A stretch of 64,000 bases of DNA. Source: Monoplex corrugatus. Taxonomy: Eukaryota; Mollusca; Gastropoda; Littorinimorpha; Ranellidae. Below the pieces are notes generated by a model that did not search any database, had not been told where the DNA came from, and worked only from the letters and a program-made list of their open reading frames with translations. The stretch covers positions 802,323 to 866,322 of the forward strand of contig JAPXFY010000012.1 in NCBI GenBank assembly GCA_030674185.1, read 5' to 3'. Shown piece after piece: positions 34,491-45,234 of this stretch. The position numbers and the translations under genes are program-made. Position 1 is the stretch's first letter. Each line of letters begins with the position of its first letter.

Positions 34491-34928
34491 TACAGTGACT
34501 CAGAACACAAGAGGTGGTTGTGCACAGACATACATACTGTTCAAACAACACATGTACACACGTCTTAACCCTTTCCATCCCTCACCCTGTCCACCCACTT
34601 CTTGCAGAAAGCTAACAGCCGGGGTGAGGGGATGAAATGGTCGACAGCCGTTAAGGGTTTCATTACTGACTTTAGCATAGACAGCTAGGATTCAGCACTT
34701 ACGCTGGTCCTATTTATATCTCATACAACGGTTTAAGGTCTGCTGCCATAACTTGGAGAACGTATGTGCTTTCAGGCAAGTTTGAGCTGAATGATTTTCT
34801 GGTTGTGCATGCCTGGTCCTTTTGGTCTTTTTGGAAATAGTTTTGGATGTGAAAGGATAAAATCTGGTTTTTGATGGTACTCACTCATATATGTTCACGG
34901 TGAATCATAGGCACTCCTTTATGAAGAC
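34491..34928. other. Spacer with one short TTAA MITE
   Basis: A hairpin at 34565-34645 (TTAACCCTTTCCATCCCTCA ... GGTGAGGGGATGAAATGGT) is a degenerate short TTAA MITE. The remainder shows nothing I can name. Confidence 0.5.
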
Positions 34929-34973
34929 ACACACACACACACAACAGTTTGTACGCTGTCCTCTCCTGAACAC

Positions 34974-35006
<33 letters not shown>

Positions 35007-35035
35007 CAGTTTGTACGCTGTCCTCTCCTGAACAC

Positions 35036-35070
<35 letters not shown>

Positions 35071-35099
35071 CAGTTTGTACGCTGTCCTCTCCTGAACAC

Positions 35100-35143
<44 letters not shown>

Positions 35144-35224
35144 TTGTACGCTGTCCTCTCCTGAACACAACACACACACACACACACACACAACAGTTTG
35201 TACGCTGTCCTCTCCTGAACACAA

Positions 35225-35289
<65 letters not shown>

Positions 35290-35305
35290 ACACACACACA
35301 CACAG
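34929..35305. repeat. Compound (AC)n plus 36-bp repeat
   Basis: Five copies of AACAGTTTGTACGCTGTCCT plus CTCCTGAACACAAC, separated by (AC)n runs of different length. Confidence 0.95.
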
Positions 35306-35335
35306 TGCAGGAACAACATTTCCACACAACTGCAC

Positions 35336-35425
35336 CTGAATGTTACAAATCCACTCCTAATTGTAATATTCATTCCTCTCCTGCCCCACACAAACCACAC
35401 CCCTCTTGACATGTTTACTTTTGTC
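35336..35425 (-). CDS. Weak candidate exon, unidentified minus-strand gene
   Basis: Acceptor GTACATACCTTCAG and donor TTCAG|GTGCAG enclose 90 bases. The frame takes in two bases, reads TKVNMSRGVWFVWGRRGMNI then TIRSGFVTF, and leaves two. That is compatible with the exons at 39881 and 23886. It lies at the left edge of the 48-bp array, as the pattern predicts. Composition is less convincing than for the other exons. Confidence 0.3.
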
Positions 35426-35446
35426 CTGAAGGTATGTACACAAACT

Positions 35447-36070
35447 GTGTTAGCTTGGCAAAGGTAGGGCCCATGTGTGTTGTAATTATGTCTGCTGTTA
35501 GCTTGGCAAAGGTAGGGCCCATGTGTGTTGTAATTATGTCTGCTGTTAGCTTGGCAAAGGTAGGGCCCATGTGTGTTGTAATTATGTCTGCTGTTAGCTT
35601 GGCAAAGGTAGGGCCCATGTGTGTTGTAATTATGTCTGCTGTTAGCTTGGCAAAGGTAGGGCCCATGTGTGTTGTAATTATGTCTGCTGTTAGCTTGGCA
35701 AAGGTAGGGCCCATGTGTGTTGTAATTATGTCTGCTGTTAGCTTGGCAAAGGTAGGGCCCATGTGTGTTGTAATTATGTCTGCTGTTAGCTTGGCAAAGG
35801 TAGGGCCCATGTGTGTTGTAATTATGTCTGCTGTTAGCTTGGCAAAGGTAGGGCCCATGTGTGTTGTAATTATGTCTGCTGTTAGCTTGGCAAAGGTAGG
35901 GCCCATGTGTGTTGTAATTATGTCTGCTGTTAGCTTGGCAAAGGTAGGGCCCATGTGTGTTGTAATTATGTCTGCTGTTAGCTTGGCAAAGGTAGGGCCC
36001 ATGTGTGTTGTAATTATGTCTGCTGTTAGCTTGGCAAAGGTAGGGCCCATGTGTGTTGTAATTATGTCTG
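35447..36070. repeat. 48-bp minisatellite, 13 near-identical copies
   Basis: The unit is GTTAGCTTGGCAAAGGTAGG, GCCCATGTGTGTTGTAATTA, TGTCTGCT. Copies show no differences that I can see, so it expanded or homogenised recently. At 48 = 3 x 16, frames are open on both strands (16-residue repeats). I do not regard these as genes. Confidence 0.97.
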
Positions 36071-36499
36071 CTTGTCACTGTGTCCATGACCAACTCTGGC
36101 TGTCTGTTTGTATCATAAACATAATTCTGACAGTAGGCTGTCTGTCTGTTTGCCTGTCTGTCCATCTGTCTGCCAGTGTGTCTGTCTATCATGACATCTT
36201 ATCAGTCATCCTGTCAGTCAGTTTGTAATTTTCATGCAATCAGCCAACCTTGGTGTCTGCTTATGAATCATTTGTACTTATCAAAACTGTATCATTACAG
36301 GTATTAAGAATGGTAAAGTAAGTACTAAAATCATCTTTTTTCACATTAAAAATTTGTTCTTAAAACAACCCATATCATAATAAATGAATGGGAAAAGAAA
36401 GAACGGGCACCAACCTACCCAAAAGTACAACAAAGTCGCTTTTCATCATCTGACTCCTGATCACTTTTATGGGATTCTAGAGTACATTTATAGGCCATT
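36071..36499. other. Spacer, nothing recognised
   Basis: Short CTGTCTGTTTG-type simple repeats (36130-36190), then AT-rich sequence up to the LINE fragment. Confidence 0.45.
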
Positions 36500-36720
36500 T
36501 TATGAGGAAAGGGGAATTGGAGCACCTGGTCACAACGGGAAAGCTGGAGGGAAAGACAGCACCAGGTAGACCCAGGAAGAAGATGCTAGATGGACTTGCA
36601 GAGTGGCTGGGAACAAGGAGGGTGGAAGAGATGCTTGAGGCAACAAGAGATAGACAGATGGCAGTCCATAATCGCCAACACCATGCGGCAAGGCACCTGA
36701 TGATGATGACGAGTATACGT
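36500..36720 (+). mobile_element. LINE 3' end fragment with C-terminal ORF
   Basis: The frame reads LEGKTAPGRPRKKMLDGLAE, then EMLEATRDRQMAVHNR, 5' truncated, ending in a (ATG)n-like tail. The GRPRKKxLDGL...W style is common at the C-terminus of RT ORFs of several LINE clades. Related copies are at 4291-4600 and 29375-29477. Clade not assignable from this piece. Confidence 0.65.
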
Positions 36721-36954
36721 CAGTCAGTGCACCTTACAGGTGATTCTGTGACAACAAGTCACATGTTACCTGTCTGGCCATGTATGTGCTATGTCATGTG
36801 ATCAGTCACCGGCAGACGTCTGCTCTACGACCCCATCCCCCACCCCTCAAAGCCCGCAACATTTTCATATAAATGTGAAACGAGACTTGAACAGAACACA
36901 TCACAAATACAACTTACGTGTTTTAACCGAGATGTTTTAATGTACATTTCCTTT

Positions 36955-37150
36955 TTATACATAAATTATGAACATGTACCTGTATAATATTAATTAGATA
37001 TAAATTATAAACACGTACTTGTATAACGTTAATTATATACAAATTATGAACATGTGCTTGTATGATATTAATCATGTACAAATTATAAAACATGTACTTG
37101 TATAATATTAGTTATAAACAAATTATGAACATGTGCTTGTCTAATATTTA
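36955..37150. repeat. About 60-bp AT-rich degenerate repeat, 4 copies
   Basis: Copies of AAATTATGAACATGTRCTTG plus TATAATATTAATTATA. Confidence 0.8.
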
Positions 37151-37510
37151 TGTAATATATTGTTCACAACCCTTCCCATGCAGCTATGGCGTATGACAGG
37201 CATGAGAACGTGTGAAGATCAAATAAGAGGGAAAAAGGACGAGAGTCTAGGAGCCACAGTAGGTCCCCAGTAGGGTCCAGGGGGGACAACAACACCCCTG
37301 GCGGGTATCAGGGGGCAAAACTCCCTACAGTTGAACTGGTCGTAGAATTTTAGAATGCTGTGAAACACTTACAATATACCAGGAAATTAATTTATTTTTT
37401 TCACCTGATCAGTCACAACTCATTTTCAACGATCGGCATGAAAACATTTTAAACACTTAAAAGATGAAAAATCAGTCAGTCCATTAACTACATCACAAGA
37501 AATGACATCA

Positions 37511-37514
<4 letters not shown>
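37151..37514. other. Spacer, unassigned GC-rich patch
   Basis: 37190-37330 has G/C-rich runs (TCCAGGGGGGACAACAACAC) unlike its surroundings and may be an old TE piece. I cannot classify it. Confidence 0.35.
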
Positions 37515-37584
<70 letters not shown>

Positions 37585-39065
37585 CTGTCAGTCCATTAAC
37601 TTGACATCATCACACACACCAGTCAGTCCATTAACATGACATCACACCAGTCAGTCCATTAACATGACATCATCACACCAGTCAGTCCATTAACATGACA
37701 TCATCACACCAGTCAGTCCATTAACATGACATCATCACACACACACACACCAGTCAGTCCATTAACATGACATCATCACACACACACCAGTCAGTCCATT
37801 AACATGACATCATCACACCAGTCAGTCCATTAACGCGACATCATCACACCAGTCAGTCCATTAACATGACATCACACCAGTCAGTCCATTAACATGACAT
37901 CATCACACCAGTCAGTCCATTAACATGACATCATCACACCAGTCATCCATTAACATGACATCATCATCACACACACACCAGTCAGTCCATTAACATGACA
38001 TCACACCAGTCAGTCCATTAACATGACATCATCACACACACACCAGTCAGTCCATTAACATGACATCACACCAGTCAGTCCATTAACATGACATCATCAC
38101 ACCAGTCAGTCCATTAACGTGACATCACACACACCAGTCAGTCCATTAACATGACATCACACACACCAGTCAGTCCATTAACATGACATCATCACACACA
38201 CCACTCAGTCCATTAACATGACATCATCACACACACACCAGTCAGTCCATTAACATGACATCATCACACCAGTCAGTCCATTAACATGACATCATCACAC
38301 ACACCACTCAGTCCATTAACATGACATCATCACACACACACCACTCAGTCCATTAACATGACATCATCACACCAGTCAGTCCATTAACATGACATCATCA
38401 CACCAGTCAGTCCATTAACATGACATCATCACACACACCAGTCAGTCCATTAACATGACATCATCACAACAGTCAGTCCATTAACATGACATCATCACAC
38501 ACACCAGTCAGTCCATTAACATGACATCATCACACCAGTCAGTCCATTAACTTGACATCATCACACCAGTCAGTCCATTAACATGACATCATCACACACA
38601 CACCAGTCAGTCCATTAACATGACATCATCACACACACACACCAGTCAGTCCATTAACATGACATCATCACACACACACACACCAGTCAGTCCATTAACA
38701 TGACATCATCACACACACCAGTCAGTCCATTAACATGACATCATCACACATACCAATCAGTCCATTAACATGACATCATCACACACACCAGTCAGTCCAT
38801 TAACATGACATCACACACACACCAGTCAGTCCATTAACATGACATCATCACACCAGTCAGTCCATTAACATGACATCATCACACCAGTCAGTCCATTAAC
38901 ATGACATTATCACACACACCAGTCAGTCCATTAACATGACATCATCACACCAGTCAGTCCATTAACATGACATCACCACACACACCAGTCAGTCCATTAA
39001 CATGACATCATCACACCAGTCAGTCCATTAACATGACATCATCACACACACCAGTCAGTCCATTA
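37515..39065. repeat. About 31-40-bp minisatellite, about 45 copies, starting in (CA)n
   Basis: The unit is CAGTCAGTCCATTAACATGA plus CATCATCAC and a variable (AC)n. The rightmost unit (39048-39100) is longer, with an extra TTTCTCACAAAACG. Right of it an acceptor-like TATCTTACACTTACAG (minus) precedes CVCDDVTFCEKVNGLTG, a possible exon remnant that seeded the array. Confidence 0.9.
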
Positions 39066-39353
39066 ACTTTCTCACAAAACGTGACATCATCACACACACA
39101 CTGTAAGTGTAAGATACATTTTATGACCTGTTCATCAATCAGAATCCTTTCAAACAAAAATGAGCACCCATTGTTTGAGCACCCAGCTCTCCACACCACA
39201 ATGCACACAACACACAGCACACTACTGATCACAAAGTTGCACTGAGCACATGGATGGATGGATGGATGGATGGATGGACCAGATGTCCAATGTGACACAC
39301 AAATGGATGAAATAAGTAAGAACGTTTATCACCATAAGCGTTCATCAAGAATC

Positions 39354-39420
39354 TTAACCCTTCGTCTCCCTCAGCATGACCACCAGTTTCCTGCAGGAAG
39401 TTGAGGAGACAAAGAATTAA
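39354..39420. mobile_element. Short TTAA MITE (tandem-duplicated with flank, copy 1)
   Basis: TTAACCCTTCGTCTCCCTCA ... TGAGGAGACAAAGAATTAA hairpin. MITE plus flank (CAGATAAAATGAGTGAGAAC ...) is repeated about 117 bp further on. Confidence 0.65.
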
Positions 39421-39470
39421 CACACAGATAAAATGAGTGAGAACGGTTCATCACTGTAAGTGTTCGTCTT

Positions 39471-39538
39471 TTAACCCTTCGTATCCCTCAGCCTAACCAC
39501 CAGTTTCCTACAGGAAGTTGAGAGAGTCAAACGGTTAC
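39471..39538. mobile_element. Short TTAA MITE (tandem-duplicated with flank, copy 2)
   Basis: TTAACCCTTCGTATCCCTCA ... TGAGAGAGTCAAACGGTTAC. Shares flanks with copy 1. Confidence 0.65.
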
Positions 39539-39880
39539 CACACAGATAAAATGAGCGGTAATTCCTCACTGTGGTGGCTCTGTTCTTACAGACAAACGCA
39601 TCAGTCGCATCACGCACAGCGGTCTTCATCACGCACAGCAGTCTTCATCACGCACAGCCGTCTTCATCACAACCACACTGCTCTTGCTTTCATGTCTCTC
39701 CTCAAGGGACACCACTCAACACACAAGTTGTCTTTCCTTGCTGAAGAGGAAGGACTGCTGCAGAGAACGCTGAACAGTAGAGATGTGTCCATATGACAAT
39801 GTGAAGAAGTTGATGTTGATGTGAAGTATGGTTGTCATAGCGATGAGGATGATACGTGCATCCTGTGACATGTGTAGCAC

Positions 39881-39915
39881 CTTAAGTCAAAACGTGGCAC
39901 CTTTGTCGCCGCTGT
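39881..39915 (-). CDS. Candidate exon, unidentified minus-strand gene
   Basis: Acceptor CGTGTGTGTGTTACAG (AG at 39916-39917) and donor TTAAG|GTGCTAC enclose 35 bases. Two frames contain stops. The phase-0 frame reads TAATKVPRFDL and leaves two bases. Entry phase matches 42087-42139 and exit matches 35336 or 17915. The 45-bp array starts at this acceptor and each unit carries TGTGTTACAGACA. Confidence 0.4.
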
Positions 39916-40228
39916 CTGTAACACACACACGTAACACATGTGTAACATCACCTGTTATGTCTGTAACACACACACGTAACACATGTGTAACATCACCTGT
40001 TATGTCTGTTACACACACATGTAACACATCTGTAACATCACCTGTTATGTCTGTAACACACACACGTAACACATCTGTAACATCACCTGTTATGTCTGTA
40101 AACACACACACGTAACACATCTGTAACATCACCTGTTATGTCTGTAACACACACACGTAACACATCTGTAACATCACCTGTTATGTCTGTAACACACACA
40201 CGTAACACATGTGTAACATCACCTGTTA
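39916..40228. repeat. 45-bp minisatellite, 7 copies
   Basis: Unit TGTCTGTAACACACACACGT, AACACATCTGTAACATCACC, TGTTA. On the minus strand it repeats the acceptor of the adjacent exon. Confidence 0.95.
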
Positions 40229-40242
40229 CCCTACCTTGTATC

Positions 40243-40383
40243 TCTTTCACTCCCACACCCTATCCACCAAATGCAAAAACTTGACCCTTTGACCCCCCCC
40301 GCCCCACCCAATCCTCCAGCTTGTGCTAGCATGGTTACGAATGCAGGATGCTGGTAAACAGGATGCGGGAGTCAAAGGGTTAA
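40243..40383. mobile_element. Composite TTAA MITE, reverse orientation
   Basis: Arms CTTTCACTCCCACACCCTAT and GGATGCGGGAGTCAAAGGGT end in TTAA on the right. An internal GCAAAAACTTGACCCTTTGA marks the nested element. Orientation is opposite to 29686. Confidence 0.65.
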
Positions 40384-40460
40384 TGTCGGGGCTAGGATTG
40401 AACTCAAGATGTCAGATCCTTAGTCCGCGGGTCTTCAAAAGAACCAGGTGACGCTATAAA
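40384..40460 (-). mobile_element. tRNA-derived SINE remnant (family B)
   Basis: Shares GGATTGAACTC and TCAAAAGAACCA with 241-335. Minus-strand B-box-like GAGTTCAATCC. Confidence 0.4.
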
Positions 40461-40689
40461 AACATGTCACAAGTCTTGTTACTGTCAGGTGTCAGTTCAT
40501 ACACATTACACCATGATTTCATTATTATCATCATTATTATTATTATTGTCATACCATACACATTACATACGATATCATTATTATGGTTATTATTATTATC
40601 ATTATTGGTTGTGGTGGTGGTTTTATTTTTTTTTTTTTTTATATTTATTTCATTTTATCTGAAGAAAGATATACTGTAATACAGATAGT

Positions 40690-40760
40690 CATGTCATTCA
40701 ATAATAATTATGCTCTCTATAATTTTCCATTGCTTTTATTCTGTCTCCCCATTTGTAGTC

Positions 40761-40825
<65 letters not shown>

Positions 40826-40905
40826 TGTCTGTTTCAGCGCTTAGATTTGATTTTATCAAGATTTTGCGCTATATAAATATTGTAATTATTATTATTATCA
40901 TTCAC
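40690..40905 (+). mobile_element. L2-type LINE 3' UTR/tail fragment
   Basis: CTCTCTATAATTTTCCATTG, a (GT)n/(GC)n tract, CAGCGCTTAGATTTGATTTT, TTTTGCGCTATATAAATATT, then (ATT)n. Same family as 5440, 42531 and 55511. Confidence 0.8.
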
Positions 40906-40974
40906 ACGTAACCAAGACTTGTTCCAATGATAGGCAGGTACAAAACCAGTATAAAAAGATATAGACTGGGTAAA

Positions 40975-41055
40975 ACATAGTCTAGGTAAAACATAGTCTA
41001 GGTAAAACATAGTCTAGGTAAAACATAGTCTAGGTAAAACATAGTCTAGGTAGAG
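40975..41055. repeat. 16-bp repeat, 5 copies
   Basis: Unit TAGGTAAAACATAGTC, near identical. Confidence 0.95.
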
Positions 41056-41419
41056 CCCTCAGGACCTGGCCAGCTCATGGGTTTATATGCAGGCTTAAGG
41101 CTTGTGCCATGATCACCAAACACATGGCACCTGTGACGTTAGTGCATAAGGAATTCATTCCAAACATGGAGATGTCATCTTGAGAAACTGAAACTGAAAC
41201 TGATGTTATGGCTACCTGGCTGAACCTGTCTCTCAGTGCAAAAAAGGCTACTTACTACATAGAAACTGATGTTGTTGTTGTTGTTTAAATTCCAGTTGAT
41301 TGCTCAAAGTCATATCAGAGCTATAACCATTACAAAACACACACACACCTCTGAGTACAGATATAGATAAAAATACAGATAAAGAAAATACAGATACAAA
41401 TCACTGGAGTTAAGCATAC
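41056..41419. other. Spacer with a possible exon (41131-41178, minus)
   Basis: Minus-strand acceptor TTTCAGTTTCTCAAG and donor CACAG|GTGCCATG enclose 48 bases. The only open frame reads DISMFGMNSLCTNVT, entering with one carried base, which fits 44963-45131, but its exit phase does not fit 39881. 41280-41345 is a fragment of dispersed repeat R ((TTG)n, then CATATCAGAGCTATAACC). Confidence 0.35.
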
Positions 41420-42000
41420 GATGCCTTTCTTTCTTTTATTGTTGTTTAAAGCCCAGCCGACTGCGCAGAGCCATATCAGGGCTATAACCGCTTCAAAACA
41501 CACAAAACTTCAACAGGCAAAAATGGAAAAAGAAAAGAAAATTAAGAACACATATCAATGCATTCGCGCACATAATCCAAGGACATGCCCCCGGCGTAGG
41601 ACCATTCCGTCCGACTTATCGCACAGGGGAAATTTAAAAAACACACCTGAACACAAATATAAGCATACATAAGGACACCAAAACATATATAAAAACAGGC
41701 ATAAATTACTTGAAATTGCTTCCGCATATCTCACCTCCTTAAAGCCAAAAATACACTTAATACATGTACCCAATTATCAATCCGAAGAAAACCTACGTAA
41801 GACTTTATCAAAAAAATACAGGTAAATGGACCATTAAGGCAGAAAATACATGGAAATGACAGAAAGCAAGGCAACAAGGCAGAAACAAAGACAGTGACAG
41901 AAAGCAAGGCAACAAGGCAGAAACAAAGACAGTGACAGAAAAGAGGACATTTCTAGCACAGATTTTCCAGGTGGGGATACTATTTATACTGAAAGAGCCC
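41420..42000. mobile_element. Dispersed repeat family R, copy 2
   Basis: Second copy of the 12213-12760 repeat, with an extra 39-bp internal duplication (AAGGCAACAAGGCAGAAACA occurs twice). The left end has TTGTTGTTTAAAGCCCAGCC and CATATCAGGGCTATAACC, probably an element 3' end read on the minus strand. Confidence 0.6.
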
Positions 42001-42086
42001 CCGGCAACCCAACGGGGGGAACATATGATGTAAGGAGAAGCCAGAGTTGTTGACCATTCTGAAGAATTAATCACCAGGAAGATTAC

Positions 42087-42139
42087 TACATCCAGGACCA
42101 GCAATGACTCCAGTAGCAACAGCTCAATACCGCTCATGA
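42087..42139 (-). CDS. Candidate exon, unidentified minus-strand gene
   Basis: Acceptor GAGCATTGCTGAG (AG at 42140-42141) and donor GATGTA|GTAATC enclose 53 bases. Entering with one carried base it reads MSGIELLLLESLLVLDV and exits in phase 0. This fits the exon at 44963 before it and 39881 after it. The 33-bp array on its right repeats GTTGCTGAGTCATGA, the acceptor plus the first exon bases. The acceptor has a weak pyrimidine tract. Confidence 0.35.
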
Positions 42140-42530
42140 CTCAGCAATGCTCAGTCACACAAGTGATCACGACTCAGCAACACTCAGTCACAGAAGCGAT
42201 CATGACTCAGCAACACTCAGTCACAGAAGTGATCATGACTCAGCAACACTCAGTCACAGAAGTGATCATGACTCAGCAACACTCAGTCACACAAGTGATC
42301 ACGACTCAGCAACACTCAGTCACAGAAGTGATCACGACTCAGCAACACTCAGTCATAGAAATGATCATGACCCAGCAACACTCAGTCACAGAAGTGATCA
42401 CGACTGAGCAATACTCAGTCACAGAAGTGATCATGACTCAGCAACACTCAGTCACAGAAGAGATCATGACTCAGCAACACTCAGTCACAAAAGTGATCAC
42501 GACTCTGCAACACTCAGTCACACAAGTGAT
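42140..42530. repeat. 33-bp minisatellite, 12 copies
   Basis: Unit ACTCAGCAACACTCAGTCAC plus AGAAGTGATCATG. In plus frame it reads TQQHSVTEVIM repeatedly and runs directly into the LINE C-terminus that follows. This is a chance fusion, not a gene. Confidence 0.95.
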
Positions 42531-42823
42531 CTACTCATATTCGTTTCTGTCTGTCACCTATGGTCCACAAGCCTTCTCTGTTTCTGGTCCACTTTCCTGG
42601 AACAAACTTCCTCTCTCAGTCCGTCAGCAACCTACTTTTGTCTCCTTCAAGTCCGCTCTCAAAACTCACCTTTTCTCCTCCGCATAAAATCCTGACCTCA
42701 CTCAATCCCCTCTGCAGCCTGTCTCCACTCGGAGGGGAATCACATTGCAATATATAATTGAAAATAATATGCTCTCTATAATTTTCCATTGCTTTTATTC
42801 TTTCTCCCCATTTATAGTCGTGT

Positions 42824-42888
<65 letters not shown>

Positions 42889-43000
42889 GCGTGTGTGTGT
42901 GCGTGCGCGCGTGCGTGTGTGGGTGTCTGTTTCAGCGCTTAGATTTGATTTTATCAAGATTTTGCGCTATATAAATATTGTAATAATTATTATTATCACC
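42531..43000 (+). mobile_element. L2-type LINE, 5'-truncated copy
   Basis: Starts in the last 40-odd codons of the RT ORF (FSVSGPLSWNKLPLSVRQQP, SALKTHLFSSA, stop at 42685). The 3' UTR follows: CGGAGGGGAATCACATT, (GT)n, CAGCGCTTAGATTTGATTTT, TTTTGCGCTATATAAATATT, (ATT)n. Same family as 55511-58495. The minisatellite at 42140 ends exactly at the truncation point. Confidence 0.8.
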
Positions 43001-43082
43001 ACGGATTCACAATGTCAAACTCAGGCAGCTCTCCCTGTTTACAGCACGTCACCTCAGGGCTGCACCACCCATTTATTTATTT

Positions 43083-43676
43083 GTGACCTCCCACCACGAA
43101 ATCAGTCTTAACTAGCATTTTGAGATATACATATCACTGGAAAGTGTACGTTCTGCTGATTATTTTGGTACTTGAACAAAGCTTGTACTCAAAAAATTGT
43201 AGAAGTTGTATGTTTAAAGTCATTAAGTTATATTACGGCCATTTTGAGAAAACGGCCTCTAAAGTTGTTGTGTGCTCTCCTAAACATTTTCCTTAAATTT
43301 CTTTATTTCGTGGCTTTGACCCAGTTTGTTTCTAATTTTCACTGTCATTATCTGAAACGTGCACCAAAGAGTTTTCCGTCAGTATATTACGAGTGTGGGT
43401 ACTGCACATGTTATGGTATTAATAACAGACAAAAATGGGTACTTTTGGTAGGAAATAGCGTTCTTTCTGCTGCGATCAGTGCATTAAAATGCCATTTTAA
43501 ATTGATTAATAATATTTTTTCAAGAAAAAAATTTCTGTGGGGAATAGATTATAGTCTACAGAAATCAATTTTGGAAAAAAGTTAAAACACCCCAGATAGA
43601 CCCTTAGTCACCTTTTCAGCTCCTAGTGCTATTCCACCGACTGTGAGTTAAGACTGATTTCGTGGTGGGAGGTCAC
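43083..43676. mobile_element. DNA transposon with perfect 30-bp TIRs and 8-bp TSD
   Basis: The ends are exact inverse copies over 30 bp, starting GTGACCTCCCACCACGAAAT. Both sides are flanked by ATTTATTT, an 8-bp target duplication (low complexity). An open frame of 137 codons (43172-43585, plus) contains ECGYCTCYG and GNSVLSAAI, which could be a transposase remnant, but I cannot name the superfamily. An 8-bp TSD fits hAT-, P- or Merlin-like elements. Perfect TIRs suggest recent activity. Confidence 0.8.
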
Positions 43677-43964
43677 ATTTATTTACTTTTTTTTAAACCA
43701 AGACATCAGAAAGGCAAGAGGGCTAACTGGCCTTGAATGGGAGGGACCTGGGAAATTATCCTATCACTGCATTATTTTCTGCCAGGACACCCAGGAAATG
43801 CCCTGCTCTTCATAATTTTCAACTGCCGTGCGATCTTTTAACATGCACAGCCCAGAAGGTAACCTGGTCCGACTCATTTTTCGTCCCCTTCCGCAAGAAA
43901 AGATGGTCAGTTTGATTTTCCGGTCAACCTGAGGAGAAAAGTCAAAGCCTCAACAGGACATGAA

Positions 43965-44685
43965 CCCTGGAACCTGGAGTTTACTTACTGGCAGACAGAC
44001 ATCGAACCCTGGAACCTGGAGTTTACTTACTGGCAGACAGACATCAACCCTGGAACCTTGAGTTTACTTACTGGCAGACAGACATCGAACCCTGGAACCT
44101 GGAGTTTACTTACTGGCAGACAGACATCGAACCCTGGAACCTGGAGTTTACTTACTGGCAGACAGACATCGAACCCTGGAACCTGGAGTTTACTTACTGA
44201 GCAGACAAACATCGAACCCTGGAACCTGGAGTTTACTTACTGGCAGACAGACATCGAACCCTGGAACCTGGAGTTTACTTACTGGCAGACAGACATCGAA
44301 CCCTGGAGTTTACTTACTGACAGACAAACATCGAACCCTGGAACCTGGAGTTTACTTACTGGCAAACAAACATCAAACCCTGGAACCTTGAGTTTACTTA
44401 CTGACAGACAGACATGAACCCTGGAACCTGGAGTTTACTTACTGGCAGACAGACATCAAACCCTGGAACCTTGAGTTTACTTACTGACAGACAAACATCA
44501 AACCCTGGAACCTTTGAGTTTACTTACTGGCAGACAGACATCGAACCCTGGAACCTCGTGTTTACTTACTGGCAGACAAACATCAAACCCTGGAACCTGG
44601 AGTTTACTTACTGACAGACAGACATGAACCCTGGAACCTGGAGTTTATTTACTGACAGACAGACATCTAAGACCATCAACCCACC
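43965..44685. repeat. About 42-bp minisatellite, about 17 copies
   Basis: Unit CCCTGGAACCTGGAGTTTAC, TTACTGGCAGACAGACATCG, AA. On the minus strand each unit holds CCAGTAAGTAAAC, a donor-like motif. The right flank (44698-44712, minus GTGGTAAGTAAATATG) holds another, so this array may have been seeded at a 5' rather than 3' splice site. Confidence 0.95.
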
Positions 44686-44962
44686 CACCCCATGTTTCAT
44701 ATTTACTTACCACTCAAATTTTATAAACAGAGGAAGTAGGTTATCATTCATTATTATTATTCATTACCATGCGCACAGGATGTACGTGATTACTAATTCA
44801 TTATTATTCATCACCATATTCACTTTGTCACAATGGATTTTACTGTGTGAAACTTTGGATGCTCTCCCCATTGAGCTCCACCCGTTCCTTCCCCATGATA
44901 CATCTTTACACATCACCACGACACACATCACCATGACAACACACACAGAGGAAGTGAGTTAC

Positions 44963-45131
44963 CTCCACCCAAGGCGTGTTCCGTCATGCTCAGACAGAGG
45001 GAATCAAGACGAGCGTTGATCTCCGTGTCTGTGGCCGCCTCTCCCCCCGACTGCTGAACCGCCTGGGTCAGTGACAACTGGGACGTACGTAACGGTGCTG
45101 ACTGTGTTCTGCTCACCGGCTGTTTCGTCGG
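44963..45131 (-). CDS. Candidate exon, unidentified minus-strand gene (Ser/Thr/Gln-rich)
   Basis: Donor GGTGGAG|GTAACTC (GT at 44961-44962). Acceptor GCATGAACTCAG (45132-45133) or, 12 bases on, GACGAAACAG. The open phase-0 frame reads PTKQPVSRTQSAPLRTSQLS, then TEINARLDSLCLSMTEHALG, and leaves one base. Low-complexity linker followed by a helix-like end. Entry phase matches 49989-50196 and exit matches 42087. No family recognised. Confidence 0.6.
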
Positions 45132-45234
45132 CTGAGTTCATGCAAAATATCATAATACTTACATGTTATGTATAATCACACATATCACCAGTTCATACAA
45201 ATTACCACTATAATCAAGACAGTATCCAACACAC

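Noticed and set aside
35447..36192. 435-codon minus frame with 16-residue repeats
   Set aside because: It runs through the 48-bp array and flanking (GT)n tracts with no domain. Explained by unit length 3 x 16.
42136..42687. Fusion protein of TQQHSVTEVI repeats and an L2 C-terminus
   Set aside because: Chance in-frame join of a 33-bp array and a truncated LINE.
43850..43925. Exon VDRKIKLTIFSCGRGRKMSR on the minus strand after a strong acceptor
   Set aside because: Phase does not fit the neighbouring exon (44963 leaves one base), and the surrounding sequence reads like an interspersed repeat. Not fully excluded.
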